From CAZZBK01 sp964387325 (GTDB lineage: Bacteria; Planctomycetota; Planctomycetia; Pirellulales; PNKZ01), in NCBI GenBank assembly GCA_964387325.1, contig CAYLYE010000003.1, forward strand, positions 1 to 64,000: a stretch of 64,000 bases of DNA. The letters are read 5' to 3'. The notes under the pieces were generated by a model that worked only from the letters and a program-made list of their open reading frames with translations, was not told where the DNA came from and did not search any database. This document shows positions 25,570 to 34,700 of the stretch, one piece after another (within the stretch, counting starts at the first letter, position 1; each line of letters starts with the position of its first letter). Both the position numbers and the translations under genes were made by a program.

Positions 25570-26471
25570 ATTTTCGATTCCGTCGAGTGGAGTTGCACGC
25601 CGGCGGCCCGTTCGCAGACTTTGACGATCGCTGAGAAATCGTCCTGGCCGTGCCCTTGATTGATCGTGGTGGTGTACTGCTGTAAGGCGCTGGCTGCGAC
25701 CGGGGTGGGGACCTTGAGGTCGTCGGCCATTTCGACCGCGAGGCTCATGTCCTTGCGCATCAGTTCGGCCATGAAGCCGGGGGTAAATTGATTGGCGAGC
25801 AAGAATTTCTTGCCCCGGGCGTCGAGCACGGTCGAGTTCGCGCTGCTCACGAGCATCACACTCAGGAGTGACTCGAGATTCACGCCGGCCGCGCGACCGA
25901 GCACGAAGCCTTCAGCGATGAGCGCCATGATGCCGCCGCCAACCATTTGATTGATGAGCTTAACGGTCTGACCGCTGCCGATGGGTCCGACATGGAACAG
26001 GTGCTTGCCCATCGCCTGCAAGACCGGCTGGGTTCGCTCGTAATCGGCCTGCTCACCGCCGACCATGATGGCGAGCGTGCCGGCCTCGGCGCCCCAGGGT
26101 CCGCCGCTGACCGGCGCGTCGATCATGCTCATGCCACGCTCGCGGAGCTTCGCGGCGATGGCCTGTTCGGTCGCCGGGCCCACGGTGCTCATGTCGATGA
26201 GCAGCTTGCCTGGCGCGGCGGCCTCAATGATCCCGTCTTTTCCCAAGGCAATTTCGGTGACTTGCGGGTCGGCGGTCACGATCGTGATGATAAACTCGCA
26301 TTGCCGCGTAAGCTCAGCAGGCGTCGCGGCGCGCGTGGCCCCTAGGGCCGTAAACTCGGCGGCGATTTCGTCCTTGCGCGCGAAGAAAACCAGCGCATGG
26401 CCAGCCTTGATCAGGTTCTTGGCCATCGGTCGGCCCATCGTGCCCAAGCCAATAAATCCTACGGTGCTCAT
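25566..26471 (-). CDS. 3-hydroxyisobutyrate/tartronate semialdehyde reductase family dehydrogenase
   Basis: 301 residues from the ATG at 26471. The Rossmann motif VGFIGLGTMGRPMAKNL is at the N-terminus. DAPVSGGPWGAEAGTL is the substrate-binding signature, and GSGQTVKLINQMVGGG carries the catalytic lysine. The C-terminal helical domain has LMRKDMSLAVEMA. These are the four hallmarks of beta-hydroxyacid dehydrogenases such as GarR and MmsB. Exact substrate (tartronate semialdehyde, 3-hydroxyisobutyrate or succinic semialdehyde) cannot be told. It is coupled to DUF423 downstream. Confidence 0.9.
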   Translation of the reverse strand: MSTVGFIGLGTMGRPMAKNLIKAGHALVFFARKDEIAAEFTALGATRAATPAELTRQCEFIITIVTADPQVTEIALGKDGIIEAAAPGKLLIDMSTVGPATEQAIAAKLRERGMSMIDAPVSGGPWGAEAGTLAIMVGGEQADYERTQPVLQAMGKHLFHVGPIGSGQTVKLINQMVGGGIMALIAEGFVLGRAAGVNLESLLSVMLVSSANSTVLDARGKKFLLANQFTPGFMAELMRKDMSLAVEMADDLKVPTPVAASALQQYTTTINQGHGQDDFSAIVKVCERAAGVQLHSTESKI

Positions 26472-26813
26472 GGCGAAATCCCCATCGGGTGAGTGGTGCG
26501 GTGTGAGTCGAGCGGGTCGTGACAATGTACCGCTTGGATGGGTCGCTGACGAGCGGTTCAACACGGATCGAGACGCGCGAGGTGGCGAGAAGGTGACGCT
26601 CGGGCAAGGGCGCGTCGACTGGTTGGGCCGCGACGTCGCTCGGAAAGATCAGTTAGCTGAGAGATTCTTTCGCAGCCTCGAATTGCGGCCGTTCGGTAAA
26701 CGTGCCGAGTGATTCGATCGACCCGAACACGATCCATTCTGAACGTGGGGTGTCCTGGCCACAGCAGTGCAGCCAGGACACCCCATCGATTCGGACCAGA
26801 AAGTCTTAGCGAC
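26472..26813. other. Intergenic region between sod and the dehydrogenase gene
   Basis: 342 bp, both neighbours on the minus strand. It contains the strong hairpin at 26747-26784. The rest should include the dehydrogenase promoter, which I could not define. Confidence 0.4.
26747..26784 (-). terminator. Strong hairpin downstream of sod
   Basis: Perfect 13-bp stem GGGGTGTCCTGGC / GCCAGGACACCCC with a 12-nt loop, 30 bp past the sod stop on the minus strand. There is no U-tract after it, so it is a likely 3' end or stabilising structure rather than a textbook terminator. Confidence 0.5.
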
Positions 26814-27425
26814 CTAGCCTTTGGCGGTCTGGTAGCGTTTGGCGACCTCGCCCCAATTTACGATGTTGAAGAAGGCGGCGATGTAATCCGCGCGTCGGTT
26901 CTGATAGTTCAAATAGTAAGCGTGTTCCCACACATCGATGCCCAGGATCGGCGTGTGTCCTTGCATCAGTGGGCTGTCTTGGTTGGGCGAGCTTTCAATG
27001 GCCAGCTTGCCATTCTTGTCGAGGGCGATCCAAGCCCAGCCGCTACCGAAGCGACCGAGTGCCGCCTTGGTAAAATCTTCCTTGAACTTGGCGAAGCCGC
27101 CCAAGTCGTTGGTGATAGCCGACGCCAAAGCACCGGAGGGCTCACCGCCCGCACCTGGGCCAAGGATCGTCCAGAACAACGAGTGGTTCGCATGACCGCC
27201 GCCGTTGTTACGCACCACCGTGCGGATATTCTCGGGAACGATATCGATCTTGGCGACGAGCGCCTCGATGGACTGGTTCCCCAGGTCGGTCCCCTGCAGG
27301 GCGTTGTTCAGATTGGTGATATACGTCTGATGGTGTTTCGTGTGGTGAATTTCCATCGTGCGAGCATCAATGTGCGGCTCGAGCGCGTTGTAGGCATAAG
27401 GTAGCGGCGGCAGTGTATAGGCCAT
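26814..27425 (-). CDS. sodA: Superoxide dismutase, Mn/Fe family (Mn-like)
   Basis: 203 residues from the ATG at 27425, with GGGAG eight bases upstream. It detoxifies superoxide in the cytoplasm. Metal ligands are His27 (MEIHHTKHHQTY), the His in GGGHANHSLFW, and the Asp/His of DVWEHAYYLNYQNRRADY. GGHANHSLFW matches Mn-type enzymes rather than the AAQ-NHTFYW of Fe-type, so Mn or cambialistic use is inferred. Normal family length. The start used here drops 19 upstream residues that lack support. Confidence 0.95.
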   Translation of the reverse strand: MAYTLPPLPYAYNALEPHIDARTMEIHHTKHHQTYITNLNNALQGTDLGNQSIEALVAKIDIVPENIRTVVRNNGGGHANHSLFWTILGPGAGGEPSGALASAITNDLGGFAKFKEDFTKAALGRFGSGWAWIALDKNGKLAIESSPNQDSPLMQGHTPILGIDVWEHAYYLNYQNRRADYIAAFFNIVNWGEVAKRYQTAKG

Positions 27426-27552
27426 GGCGTAATCTCCCTGGAGATAAGATGAATTCGACTTCGATTGACAGACGCGCAACATACACCAGCGGCGCGCCCG
27501 TTGGCAATCTCCCCAGGGCTATTCCCGAGCAATATTGACCTTCATAGATGGC

Positions 27553-27777
27553 CTATCCCGCCAGCAACGGGTACAGCACAACCGCCAGCAGCATGCTCAT
27601 TCCGGACACCATGCACGCGACCAGTACGGTCAGCACCTGAATGCGGGCATTGCGGTCCTCATCGACCAGTCGATGCCGTTCGTCACGATCAAAATGGTTC
27701 AGCCACTCAGGACCCCGCTGGTGATGGTCTTCGGAGACGAACGTATGCGGACCAAGGTGTGACATTTTAGAGAACAT
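27553..27777 (-). CDS. Small membrane protein of unknown function
   Basis: 74 residues from the ATG at 27777, preceded by AAAGGA nine bases upstream; an upstream ATG at 27810 lacks a ribosome site. The N-terminal half is polar and His/Asp/Arg-rich (EDHHQRGPEWLNHFDRDERH). The C-terminal half is a transmembrane helix (IQVLTVLVACMVSGMSMLLAVV). No family recognised. It lies 127 bp upstream of sod on the same strand. Confidence 0.6.
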   Translation of the reverse strand: MFSKMSHLGPHTFVSEDHHQRGPEWLNHFDRDERHRLVDEDRNARIQVLTVLVACMVSGMSMLLAVVLYPLLAG

Positions 27778-28082
27778 GACCCACGTTCCTTTCACAGGCT
27801 CCGTGCTCATGTGGCGAACGGTACGTGGCGAGCGTCGCCAGGCGATCGCGCCAGCGGCATGAAGCCACTGTAATGATAGCGCGGCCGGTCAAGCCCCGAC
27901 GCCCCCCCATATCTCACACAGGCCGACAATGGTCGAACCAATTCAGCGACGTGTGCCCCTTCGCTTGATCGATCCTTTTCAGGGCTAATTGGGTTCTGGT
28001 CATTAAGTTACCAGGACGACCATCGGGAGTCCGGAAATACCGGCCTCGGGTTGCTCGGCCTACGGAGTGCATTATCTGATTA
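27778..28082. other. Intergenic region downstream of ugd
   Basis: 305 bp between ugd and the small membrane gene, all on the minus strand. Only weak short inverted repeats are visible (for example CCGGTATTTCCGG-like near 28032). No gene or convincing site. Confidence 0.4.
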
Positions 28083-29414
28083 TCAATAGACCCCGTCGCG
28101 CGCTCCGCGCACGACCGGTCGTCCGATCGAGTAATACGTAAATCCGGCGGCACCGATCACGGTCAGGTCGTAGACATTGCGGCCGTCGAAGATCACGGGC
28201 TGCTTGAGTCGACGTTTGATCTCGACAAAGTCGGGATGATAGAACTGTCGCCACTCGGTGACGATCGCCAGCGCGTCGGCGCCGTCGAGCGCCTCGTTGG
28301 GATGCTGGGCGTACACGAGCCGATCGCCCCAGAGCCGCTGGACATGCGACATCGCCTCGGGATCGTAGACTTGCACGCGACAACCTGCCGAGAGTAACTC
28401 GTCGATCAGCACCAGGGCGGGTGCCTCGCGAATATCGTCGGTCTGCGGTTTGAACGCGAGTCCCCAAACGGCCAACGTCTGACCGGAGAGCTGTCCCTGG
28501 AAGTGCTCGTGGATCTTGTGAAAGAGCACGTGTTTCTGCGCTTCGTTGACCGCGTTGACCGCTGTGAGCATCGGGGCGTCGACCTGCAGGCTGTGGGCGC
28601 GGGCAATCAGCTCGCGAACGTCTTTCGGAAAACAACTCCCGCCGTAGCCCACACCAGGAAAGAGAAACTTGAAGCCGATGCGATTGTCGTGTCCGATGCC
28701 GCGTCGCACGTCGTCGATGTTGGCTCCGGCCCGCTCGCAGACGTTGGCCATCTCATTGATAAAGCTGATCTTGGTGGCCAGCATGGCGTTGGCCACGTAT
28801 TTGGTCATTTCGGCGCTCTCGGGCGACATGACCAGATAGGGTTGCTCCTGGCGCAAATAAGTCGAGTACAACTCGCGCAAGACTTCGCCCACCTCGCTAC
28901 GCCGTACGCCGACAACGACTCGATCCGGGCGCATGAAATCTTCGAGAGCGGCTCCTTCGCGGAGGAACTCGGGGTTGCTCGCCGTATCGACCACGCGGTG
29001 CGTGAGCGTTTGTAGTCTTTCGTGCAGTTGCAGATTGGTCCCCACCGGAACGGTGCTCTTGGTGACGACAATCGCGTTGGCAGCGAGATGCGGCGCGATG
29101 TCTCTCAGGGCTTGCCAGAGGTAGTCGAGGTTGGCCGAGCCGTCGTCGCGGGGCGGAGTGCCCACGGCGAGAAAGATGACCCGGGCTTGGGGTACGGCGT
29201 CCAGGTGTTGGGTCGTGAAGTGCAAGCGGCCGAGTCGGACGTTTTTCTCGACCAGCTCTTGCAGTCCGGGCTCGTAGATCGGAACTTGGCCGGCGAGCAA
29301 TCGGGCGATTTTGTCCGGATCGGTGTCGATGCACGTCACGTCGTTGCCCGCTTCGGCAAAGCACGTGCCTGTCACCAAGCCCACATATCCGGTCCCCACG
29401 ACGGCAATACGCAT
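28083..29414 (-). CDS. ugd: UDP-glucose 6-dehydrogenase
   Basis: Oxidises UDP-glucose to UDP-glucuronate with two NAD, supplying acidic sugars for exopolysaccharide or LPS. The 443 residues are normal length. The NAD motif VVGTGYVGLVTG is at residues 5-16. VTKSTVPVGT, NPEFLREGAALEDF and EMTKYVANAMLATKISFINE contain the catalytic Lys and Asn. Cys261 in GYGGSCFPKD is the nucleophile. WGLAFKPQTDDIREAPA closes the second nucleotide domain. A sugar-nucleotide reductase lies 57 bp upstream on the same strand, making a nucleotide-sugar unit. Confidence 0.95.
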   Translation of the reverse strand: MRIAVVGTGYVGLVTGTCFAEAGNDVTCIDTDPDKIARLLAGQVPIYEPGLQELVEKNVRLGRLHFTTQHLDAVPQARVIFLAVGTPPRDDGSANLDYLWQALRDIAPHLAANAIVVTKSTVPVGTNLQLHERLQTLTHRVVDTASNPEFLREGAALEDFMRPDRVVVGVRRSEVGEVLRELYSTYLRQEQPYLVMSPESAEMTKYVANAMLATKISFINEMANVCERAGANIDDVRRGIGHDNRIGFKFLFPGVGYGGSCFPKDVRELIARAHSLQVDAPMLTAVNAVNEAQKHVLFHKIHEHFQGQLSGQTLAVWGLAFKPQTDDIREAPALVLIDELLSAGCRVQVYDPEAMSHVQRLWGDRLVYAQHPNEALDGADALAIVTEWRQFYHPDFVEIKRRLKQPVIFDGRNVYDLTVIGAAGFTYYSIGRPVVRGARDGVY

Positions 29415-29471
29415 GATCGGGTCACTCTATCGAAAAAGGGAGGCGTGAGCGTTGGCCCTAAGATGGCTGCT

Positions 29472-30416
29472 TCACCCTAGCTTATGGCGACACCACAGCG
29501 CGTAGGTGTCGGCTACCGTTTGATCGACCGAATAGGTAGGCGACCAACGAGTCACGGCCTGTAGACGACCGATGTTAGCGATTGGATCGAATTTGACGCC
29601 GGCGAATCGCTCGACGGACCCGGCGGTAAAGCCCGCGATCAAGGCCAATCGCTCGAACCACTCGCCGCTGCGCCGAGCCACGCCGCTGCCGACGTTGTAG
29701 ATTGCTCCGGAGATGCCGTGCTCGGCCAACAAACGATAGGCGCGGACCATGTCGCGCACGTCGGTCATGTCGACCCAGGCGTCGAGCGTCTGCACCTCGA
29801 TGGGCTTCGAACGGTCGCCCAAGGCCATCTGCCGAGCCCAATGCGAGAGCATAAGGCGTGAGTCTTGTCGCGGTCCGGCATGATTGAACGCGCGCACGAT
29901 GACGACATCGAGGCCCTGTTGTTCGGCGGCATCGTGCGCCAATCGCTCGGCGGTGAGCTTGGTTTGACCGTAGCCATTGCGCGGGGCGAGCGGCGCTGAC
30001 TCGTCGAGCGGCGTCGACGAAGCGGGCATGGCGTACACGTGGGACGAACTGAGCACGATGACCCGCGGCGGGCGCGGGAGCTGCGCGGCTAATTCGAGCA
30101 CATGGCGTGTGGCGTCGACGTTCGTGGCCATGGCCAGCGGAGTCGGATGCATCGCACCACATTCGCCTGGAATGCTCAAAGCGGCGAGGTGATAGATCAC
30201 CTCGGGGGCAAACGCCGAGAGCCGAGTCCGGATGCTTTCGACCGCTTGCGAGTCAGACAGATCACAGGGCCAGATCGAGTCGGCTGCGGGGGGCTGCCAC
30301 CAAGGCTTGCTGTTTGAGTGTCGAGCGCAACCGGCCCAAGTTTCACCGAGGGCTTGGAGGTGGTCGGCCAGATGGCTCCCCGCGAAGCCAGTGACTCCGG
30401 TAATAAAAGCCCGCAT
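29472..30416 (-). CDS. NAD(P)-dependent sugar-nucleotide epimerase/reductase (GDP-6-deoxy-mannose reductase-like)
   Basis: 314-residue extended short-chain dehydrogenase. TGVTGFAGSHLADHL is the nucleotide motif. The catalytic triad is Ser in VLSSSHVYAM plus YGQTK (YxxxK). RAFNHAGPRQ and WVDMTDVRDMVRAY match the RMD/GDP-4-dehydro-6-deoxymannose reductase subgroup best. A GDP-deoxyhexose product (for example GDP-rhamnose) is inferred; UDP-sugar epimerase activity is possible. Context with ugd supports envelope polysaccharide synthesis. Confidence 0.85.
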   Translation of the reverse strand: MRAFITGVTGFAGSHLADHLQALGETWAGCARHSNSKPWWQPPAADSIWPCDLSDSQAVESIRTRLSAFAPEVIYHLAALSIPGECGAMHPTPLAMATNVDATRHVLELAAQLPRPPRVIVLSSSHVYAMPASSTPLDESAPLAPRNGYGQTKLTAERLAHDAAEQQGLDVVIVRAFNHAGPRQDSRLMLSHWARQMALGDRSKPIEVQTLDAWVDMTDVRDMVRAYRLLAEHGISGAIYNVGSGVARRSGEWFERLALIAGFTAGSVERFAGVKFDPIANIGRLQAVTRWSPTYSVDQTVADTYALWCRHKLG

Positions 30417-30472
30417 CAGCGGTGACCTCCCTGCTCAAACGTCGCGCACGCAAGTGTGGTGCGACGGCCTCG

Positions 30473-31033
30473 TTACTCCCAGCGACGCGTGTCGCCGGGG
30501 ATCAGCGAATAGACGTAGGCGTCGTGCGGCACGTTGTTGATACGCAGTCGATGGCGAGCAAGTCCCTCGCAAACCGCGCCGATGCGGAGCGCAGTTTTCT
30601 GGCTGGGCGTGTTGCCAAACGCAGCCACAATCTCGAGACGTTGCATGCCCAACTCATCGAACGCCCAGCGGGCAACTCGACGAGCGGCCCGCGAAGCATA
30701 GCCACCCCGATGTCGACTGCTGCGGACCCAATAGCCCAAGTTGGCGCGCAACCGTACTCGATCAATCTCGTTGATGGCACAGCCACCGACGAATTGCTCG
30801 CCGGGGGTATCAAAAATAAAAAACGGATATGCTTCGTCCTCTCGCCACAGCTGCATGCAAGTTTTTACCCACGCCGCGGCATCATCGCGCGCGTAGTTCT
30901 CGTGACACCAGGGGAGCCAGCGACCGACCTCATGAATCGACTCGCGGGCGGCGGCGTACAGCGCGTCGATGTCGCTCTCGCGCGGGGTTCGCAGCAGGAG
31001 ATTGTCGGCGAGTAAAACCGTTTCGGCTGCCAT
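30473..31033 (-). CDS. GNAT acetyltransferase, RimJ/RimL type
   Basis: 186 residues. The fold is recognisable from LLLRTPRESDIDALYAAARE at the start, and from IDRVRLRANLGYWVRSSRHR leading into the acetyl-CoA loop RGGYASRAARRVARWAF. ELGMQRLEIVAAFGNTPSQK and GLARHRLRINNVPHDAYVYS follow. It resembles ribosomal-protein N-acetyltransferases, though many relatives modify other amines. It is 14 bp downstream of the MaoC-like gene and lies in the same direction. Confidence 0.87.
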   Translation of the reverse strand: MAAETVLLADNLLLRTPRESDIDALYAAARESIHEVGRWLPWCHENYARDDAAAWVKTCMQLWREDEAYPFFIFDTPGEQFVGGCAINEIDRVRLRANLGYWVRSSRHRGGYASRAARRVARWAFDELGMQRLEIVAAFGNTPSQKTALRIGAVCEGLARHRLRINNVPHDAYVYSLIPGDTRRWE

Positions 31034-31047
31034 GACTGAAGACGTCG

Positions 31048-31512
31048 CTAAAAATAAAGCCGCACGATCGTCTCGGCCACACAGGCGGGCTTGGTTTCAC
31101 CCTCGACCTCGAACGTCTGTTTGCAGACCAGCTCGGCCACCCCTTGGACAAGTTCTTTGACCTCGAGCAGCGTCGTGATCATGCGGACCCGCGAGCCGGT
31201 TTTGACCGGCGAGGGGAATCGCACCCGATTGAGCCCGTAGTTGAGCATCATCTTGGGGCCCGCGATGGAGAAGCTGGTCTGGAACAGGGTATTGCAGAGG
31301 GAGAGGGTAAAAAAACCGTGAGCCACGGTGGTGCCATAGGGCCCCTCGACGGCGGCCCGCGCTGGATCGCAATGAATCCACTGATGGTCCCCCGTCGCGT
31401 CGGCAAACAGGTTAATACGCTGCTGCGTGACGTCGAACCAATCGCTCGTGCCCAGCACTTGGCCGACGAAGGTCTTCAACTCAGCCAAGCCGTCATATAC
31501 ACGTAGAGGCAT
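31048..31512 (-). CDS. MaoC-like hot-dog dehydratase
   Basis: 154 residues with the R-hydratase signature: INLFADATGDHQWIHCDPARA carries the catalytic Asp and His, followed by GPYGTTVAHGFFTLSLCNTL. The family hydrates enoyl-CoA thioesters reversibly, giving (R)-3-hydroxyacyl-CoA. Substrate unknown. It is directly upstream of the GNAT gene, which suggests a two-gene unit but no shared pathway. Confidence 0.88.
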   Translation of the reverse strand: MPLRVYDGLAELKTFVGQVLGTSDWFDVTQQRINLFADATGDHQWIHCDPARAAVEGPYGTTVAHGFFTLSLCNTLFQTSFSIAGPKMMLNYGLNRVRFPSPVKTGSRVRMITTLLEVKELVQGVAELVCKQTFEVEGETKPACVAETIVRLYF

Positions 31513-31727
31513 GCGCAGAAAAACTCCGCCAAGAGACTCGTTCGCGGCGGGCAGGGGCCTTGGCGACCCGGTGCGACCGGTGCTAAATCACGACCGAACA
31601 ACCACTTGCGTAATTGACGGTTGCGGTGAGTTCGACAGATATGGCCGTTAGTCTAACCGAAGCGAGGCGGTTATCCAATCGGGGAAAGCGGTCGGTCTTG
31701 TGTGGGTCGAGGCGGCAGACAAGCGAA

Positions 31728-31762
31728 CCGGCCCCGGTTGTCTGGCTCACAACCGGGGCCGG
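31728..31762 (-). terminator. Hairpin after the giant Ig-repeat gene
   Basis: Perfect 14-bp stem CCGGCCCCGGTTGT / ACAACCGGGGCCGG with a 7-nt loop, 33 bp past the giant gene's stop on the minus strand. No U-tract follows, but the stability and position suit a 3' end. Confidence 0.6.
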
Positions 31763-31795
31763 AGGGATAGTCGTCGATCATCGCCCTCATGGGCT

Positions 31796-34700
31796 CTAGG
31801 CGAAGTTGACGCCGTAGGTGCCGATGGTCTTGGTGCTGTAATTGGCATCGCCGCTGTACACAAACTTGAAGTAGTGCCAACCGGCTGCAAAGACTTGCGA
31901 GGCGGGGACGGTGTAGTAGCCATTGGAGTCCACGGTAGCCAAGGACAGGTCGATCGAGCCGACCATGGTCGATCCTTCGACGATGCTGAGCGTACCGGTG
32001 CGAGCGGCGTTATTGAGCAGCGAACCACTCAACTTCAACTTGACCGAGTAGGCCGCGTTAGCAACCGGGGTGCTGAAGTTGACGGACATGTACACGGGCA
32101 TGGTCGTCGTTGATGTTACGGTGTTCAGGTTGAACGTAGCCGCATCGTAATTGGCATCGCCACTGTACACCAACTTGAGCGTGTGATTACCGGCGGACAA
32201 GCCATTGGCCAGCGTCAAAGAGAAGGCACTCGATGTCATGGTGGAAACGTCGACCGTGGCCAAGGTCGTCGTGCCTTCGACGAGTGACACCGAGCCAGTT
32301 CGGGGCGTGCCTGGAATCGCGGCTCCACCGAACGACCCGCTCACAACATAACTGTCCGGTGCGTAGACCGACGTCAAGTAGGACGTCGGGGTGATGGTCG
32401 TATTCACGGCATTGACGGCAAACTCGCTGGTGGAACTGGTATTCAAGGAACTGTTTCCACTGTACGTGGCAGTCAACGTTCGTGGGCCACGCTGTGTGAA
32501 GACAACCGGAATAACGGCTTGACCCGTGCTGCTCACATTCACGGTGGCGAGTGCGGTCGAACCGTCGTACAGAGTCACGGTTCCGCTGTTGACCGGCACG
32601 GAAGACGATTGAGCGTAGGTGTAGATGTAATAGGTTGTCGTTTGGCCGATAATTGGAGTCGTGGGAGCGCCTGAAAAATAGGTGGTGGTTGGCAGCGAGG
32701 CATAAGCCGTGTTCCCTGACAGGCTAATCGAGGCCGGTGAATAATTTGCGTCACCGCTATAGGCGATCTTCAGGCTGTGGCTTCCGGCAGGCAAGCCATT
32801 GGCCAGACTGATCGTGTAGTAACCACTGCTGTTGGCGGTGGCTTGGCTGAGGTCGATGCTGGCGAGCGTAGTCGTGCCTTCGAGCAACGACAGTGTGCCG
32901 GTCCGTGTCGCCGATCCGAGTGTTCCGTTGATTTTGGCCGTGTAGTTGAGCGCCGCTCCTGCCAGGATGTTCGAGTCATATGAACCAACGGACAACGAGG
33001 TGTTGGACACGGTCGTGGTGTAGGTGCTGCTCGTGCTGGCCTTATGGGTTGCGGTGCCATCGTACGACACCGTGAGGGAGTGGCTCCCCATCGTCAATTG
33101 ATTGGTGCCAAAGGTGGCATGGCCGGTGGCGTCGACCGGCACGGTGGCGAGCACGGTCGAACCGTCACGGAAGGTGATCGTACCCGAAGTGACGGTGCCC
33201 GACACACTGGTGGGGTAGACGTAGGCGGTGTAGTTAACCGTCTGGCCCAGGATCACGGCACTGGGGGCGGACTGCAGATAGACGTACGTGTTGGTGGAGG
33301 TCAAGACGGTGTAGCTGTAGGTGCTGGTCGATGCACTGCTGTAGAGGGCGTCGCCCGAGTACAAGATTTTGACCGAGTGCGAGCCGACGGACATGGCACT
33401 TGGGAAGGAGAGGGAATAATACCCGCTGCTGTTTGGCGCGACCTGTGCGAGGTCGATACTGGCGAGCGTCGTGCTGCCTTCGACCAGCGACAAAGTGCCG
33501 GTCCGCGGCGTGCTGTTGATCAACGAGCCGTTGAGTTTGGCAGTCCAGGTGGCGGGTTGGTCGACCAACCCCTGCGTGTATACCGAGCCGAATGTGACCG
33601 TGGTATTGCTCACCGTGGTGGTGTAGTTGCTGCTGGTGCTGGTTTTATACGCGGACGAACCGTCGTAGGTGACGGAGATCGTATGGCTGCCGAGCGCGAG
33701 GGCGCTCGTGCTGTAGGTGGCACGTCCGGTGGCATCGACGGGCACGGTGGCGAGCACGGTCGTGCCGTCCCGGAAGGTGATGGTTCCGCTGGTAACGGAG
33801 CTTGGAACCCCCGAGGGATAAACATAGGCCGTGTAGTTGGCCATTTGACCGGCCGTGATCGACCCGGCGTAGCTTTGCAGATACACGTAGGTATTGGCCG
33901 TGGCGACGACCGTGTGACTATACGTTCCGGTGGAGATGCTGCTGTAGTTTGCGTCGCCGCTGTACACAATTTTGATCGCGTGCGAACCGAGCGAGAGCCC
34001 GCCCGCGACACTGAGCGAATAGTACCCGCTGCTATTGGGCGATACCTGGGTGATGTCGATGCTGGTGATGGTCGTGGAGCCATCGACCAGCGACAACGTG
34101 CCAGTGCGCGGGGTGTTGTTGATCAGCGAGCCGTTGAGTTGAACGGTCCAGGTGGCGGGTTGGTTGACCAGTCCGGTCGAGTACCAAGAGCCCATGGACA
34201 GCGTGGTGTTGCTCACTGTGGTGGTGTAGTTGCTGCTGGTGCTGGTTTTATACGCGGACGAACCGTCGTAGGTGACGGAGATCGTATGGCTGCCGAGCGC
34301 GAGGGCGCTCGTGCTGTAGGTGGCACGTCCGGAGGCATCGACGGGCACGGTGGCGAGTACAGTCGTGCCGTCCCGGAAGGTGATGGTTCCCGTGTTGACC
34401 AAGCTGGGTTCGCCCGCTGCGTAAACGTAGGCGGAGTAATTCACGGTCTGGCCCGAGAGCACACTCGAGGGCGCATTGTTAAGATAGGTATAGGTGCTTA
34501 GCGAGGACACCACATTGTGTGTATAGGGTCCGTAGGTGAAGCTATTGTAGGTGGAGTCGCCGCTATAAACGACTTTGACGTTATGCGAACCAAGCGACAG
34601 TCCACCCGCGACGGTCAGTGCATACGTTCCGCTGCTGCTGGGAGCCACTTGGCCAACATCAACGCTGGCGAGCGTCGTCGTGCCTTCCACGAGCGAGATC

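Noticed and set aside
33600..34391. CRISPR-like repeats
   Set aside because: The repeated units are long, coding and in frame with protein repeats; there are no short spaced direct repeats or cas genes.
33044..34501. Gly/Arg-rich plus-strand open frame opposite the Ig-repeat gene
   Set aside because: Its repeats mirror the repeats of the giant gene on the other strand, with low-complexity composition and no ribosome site.
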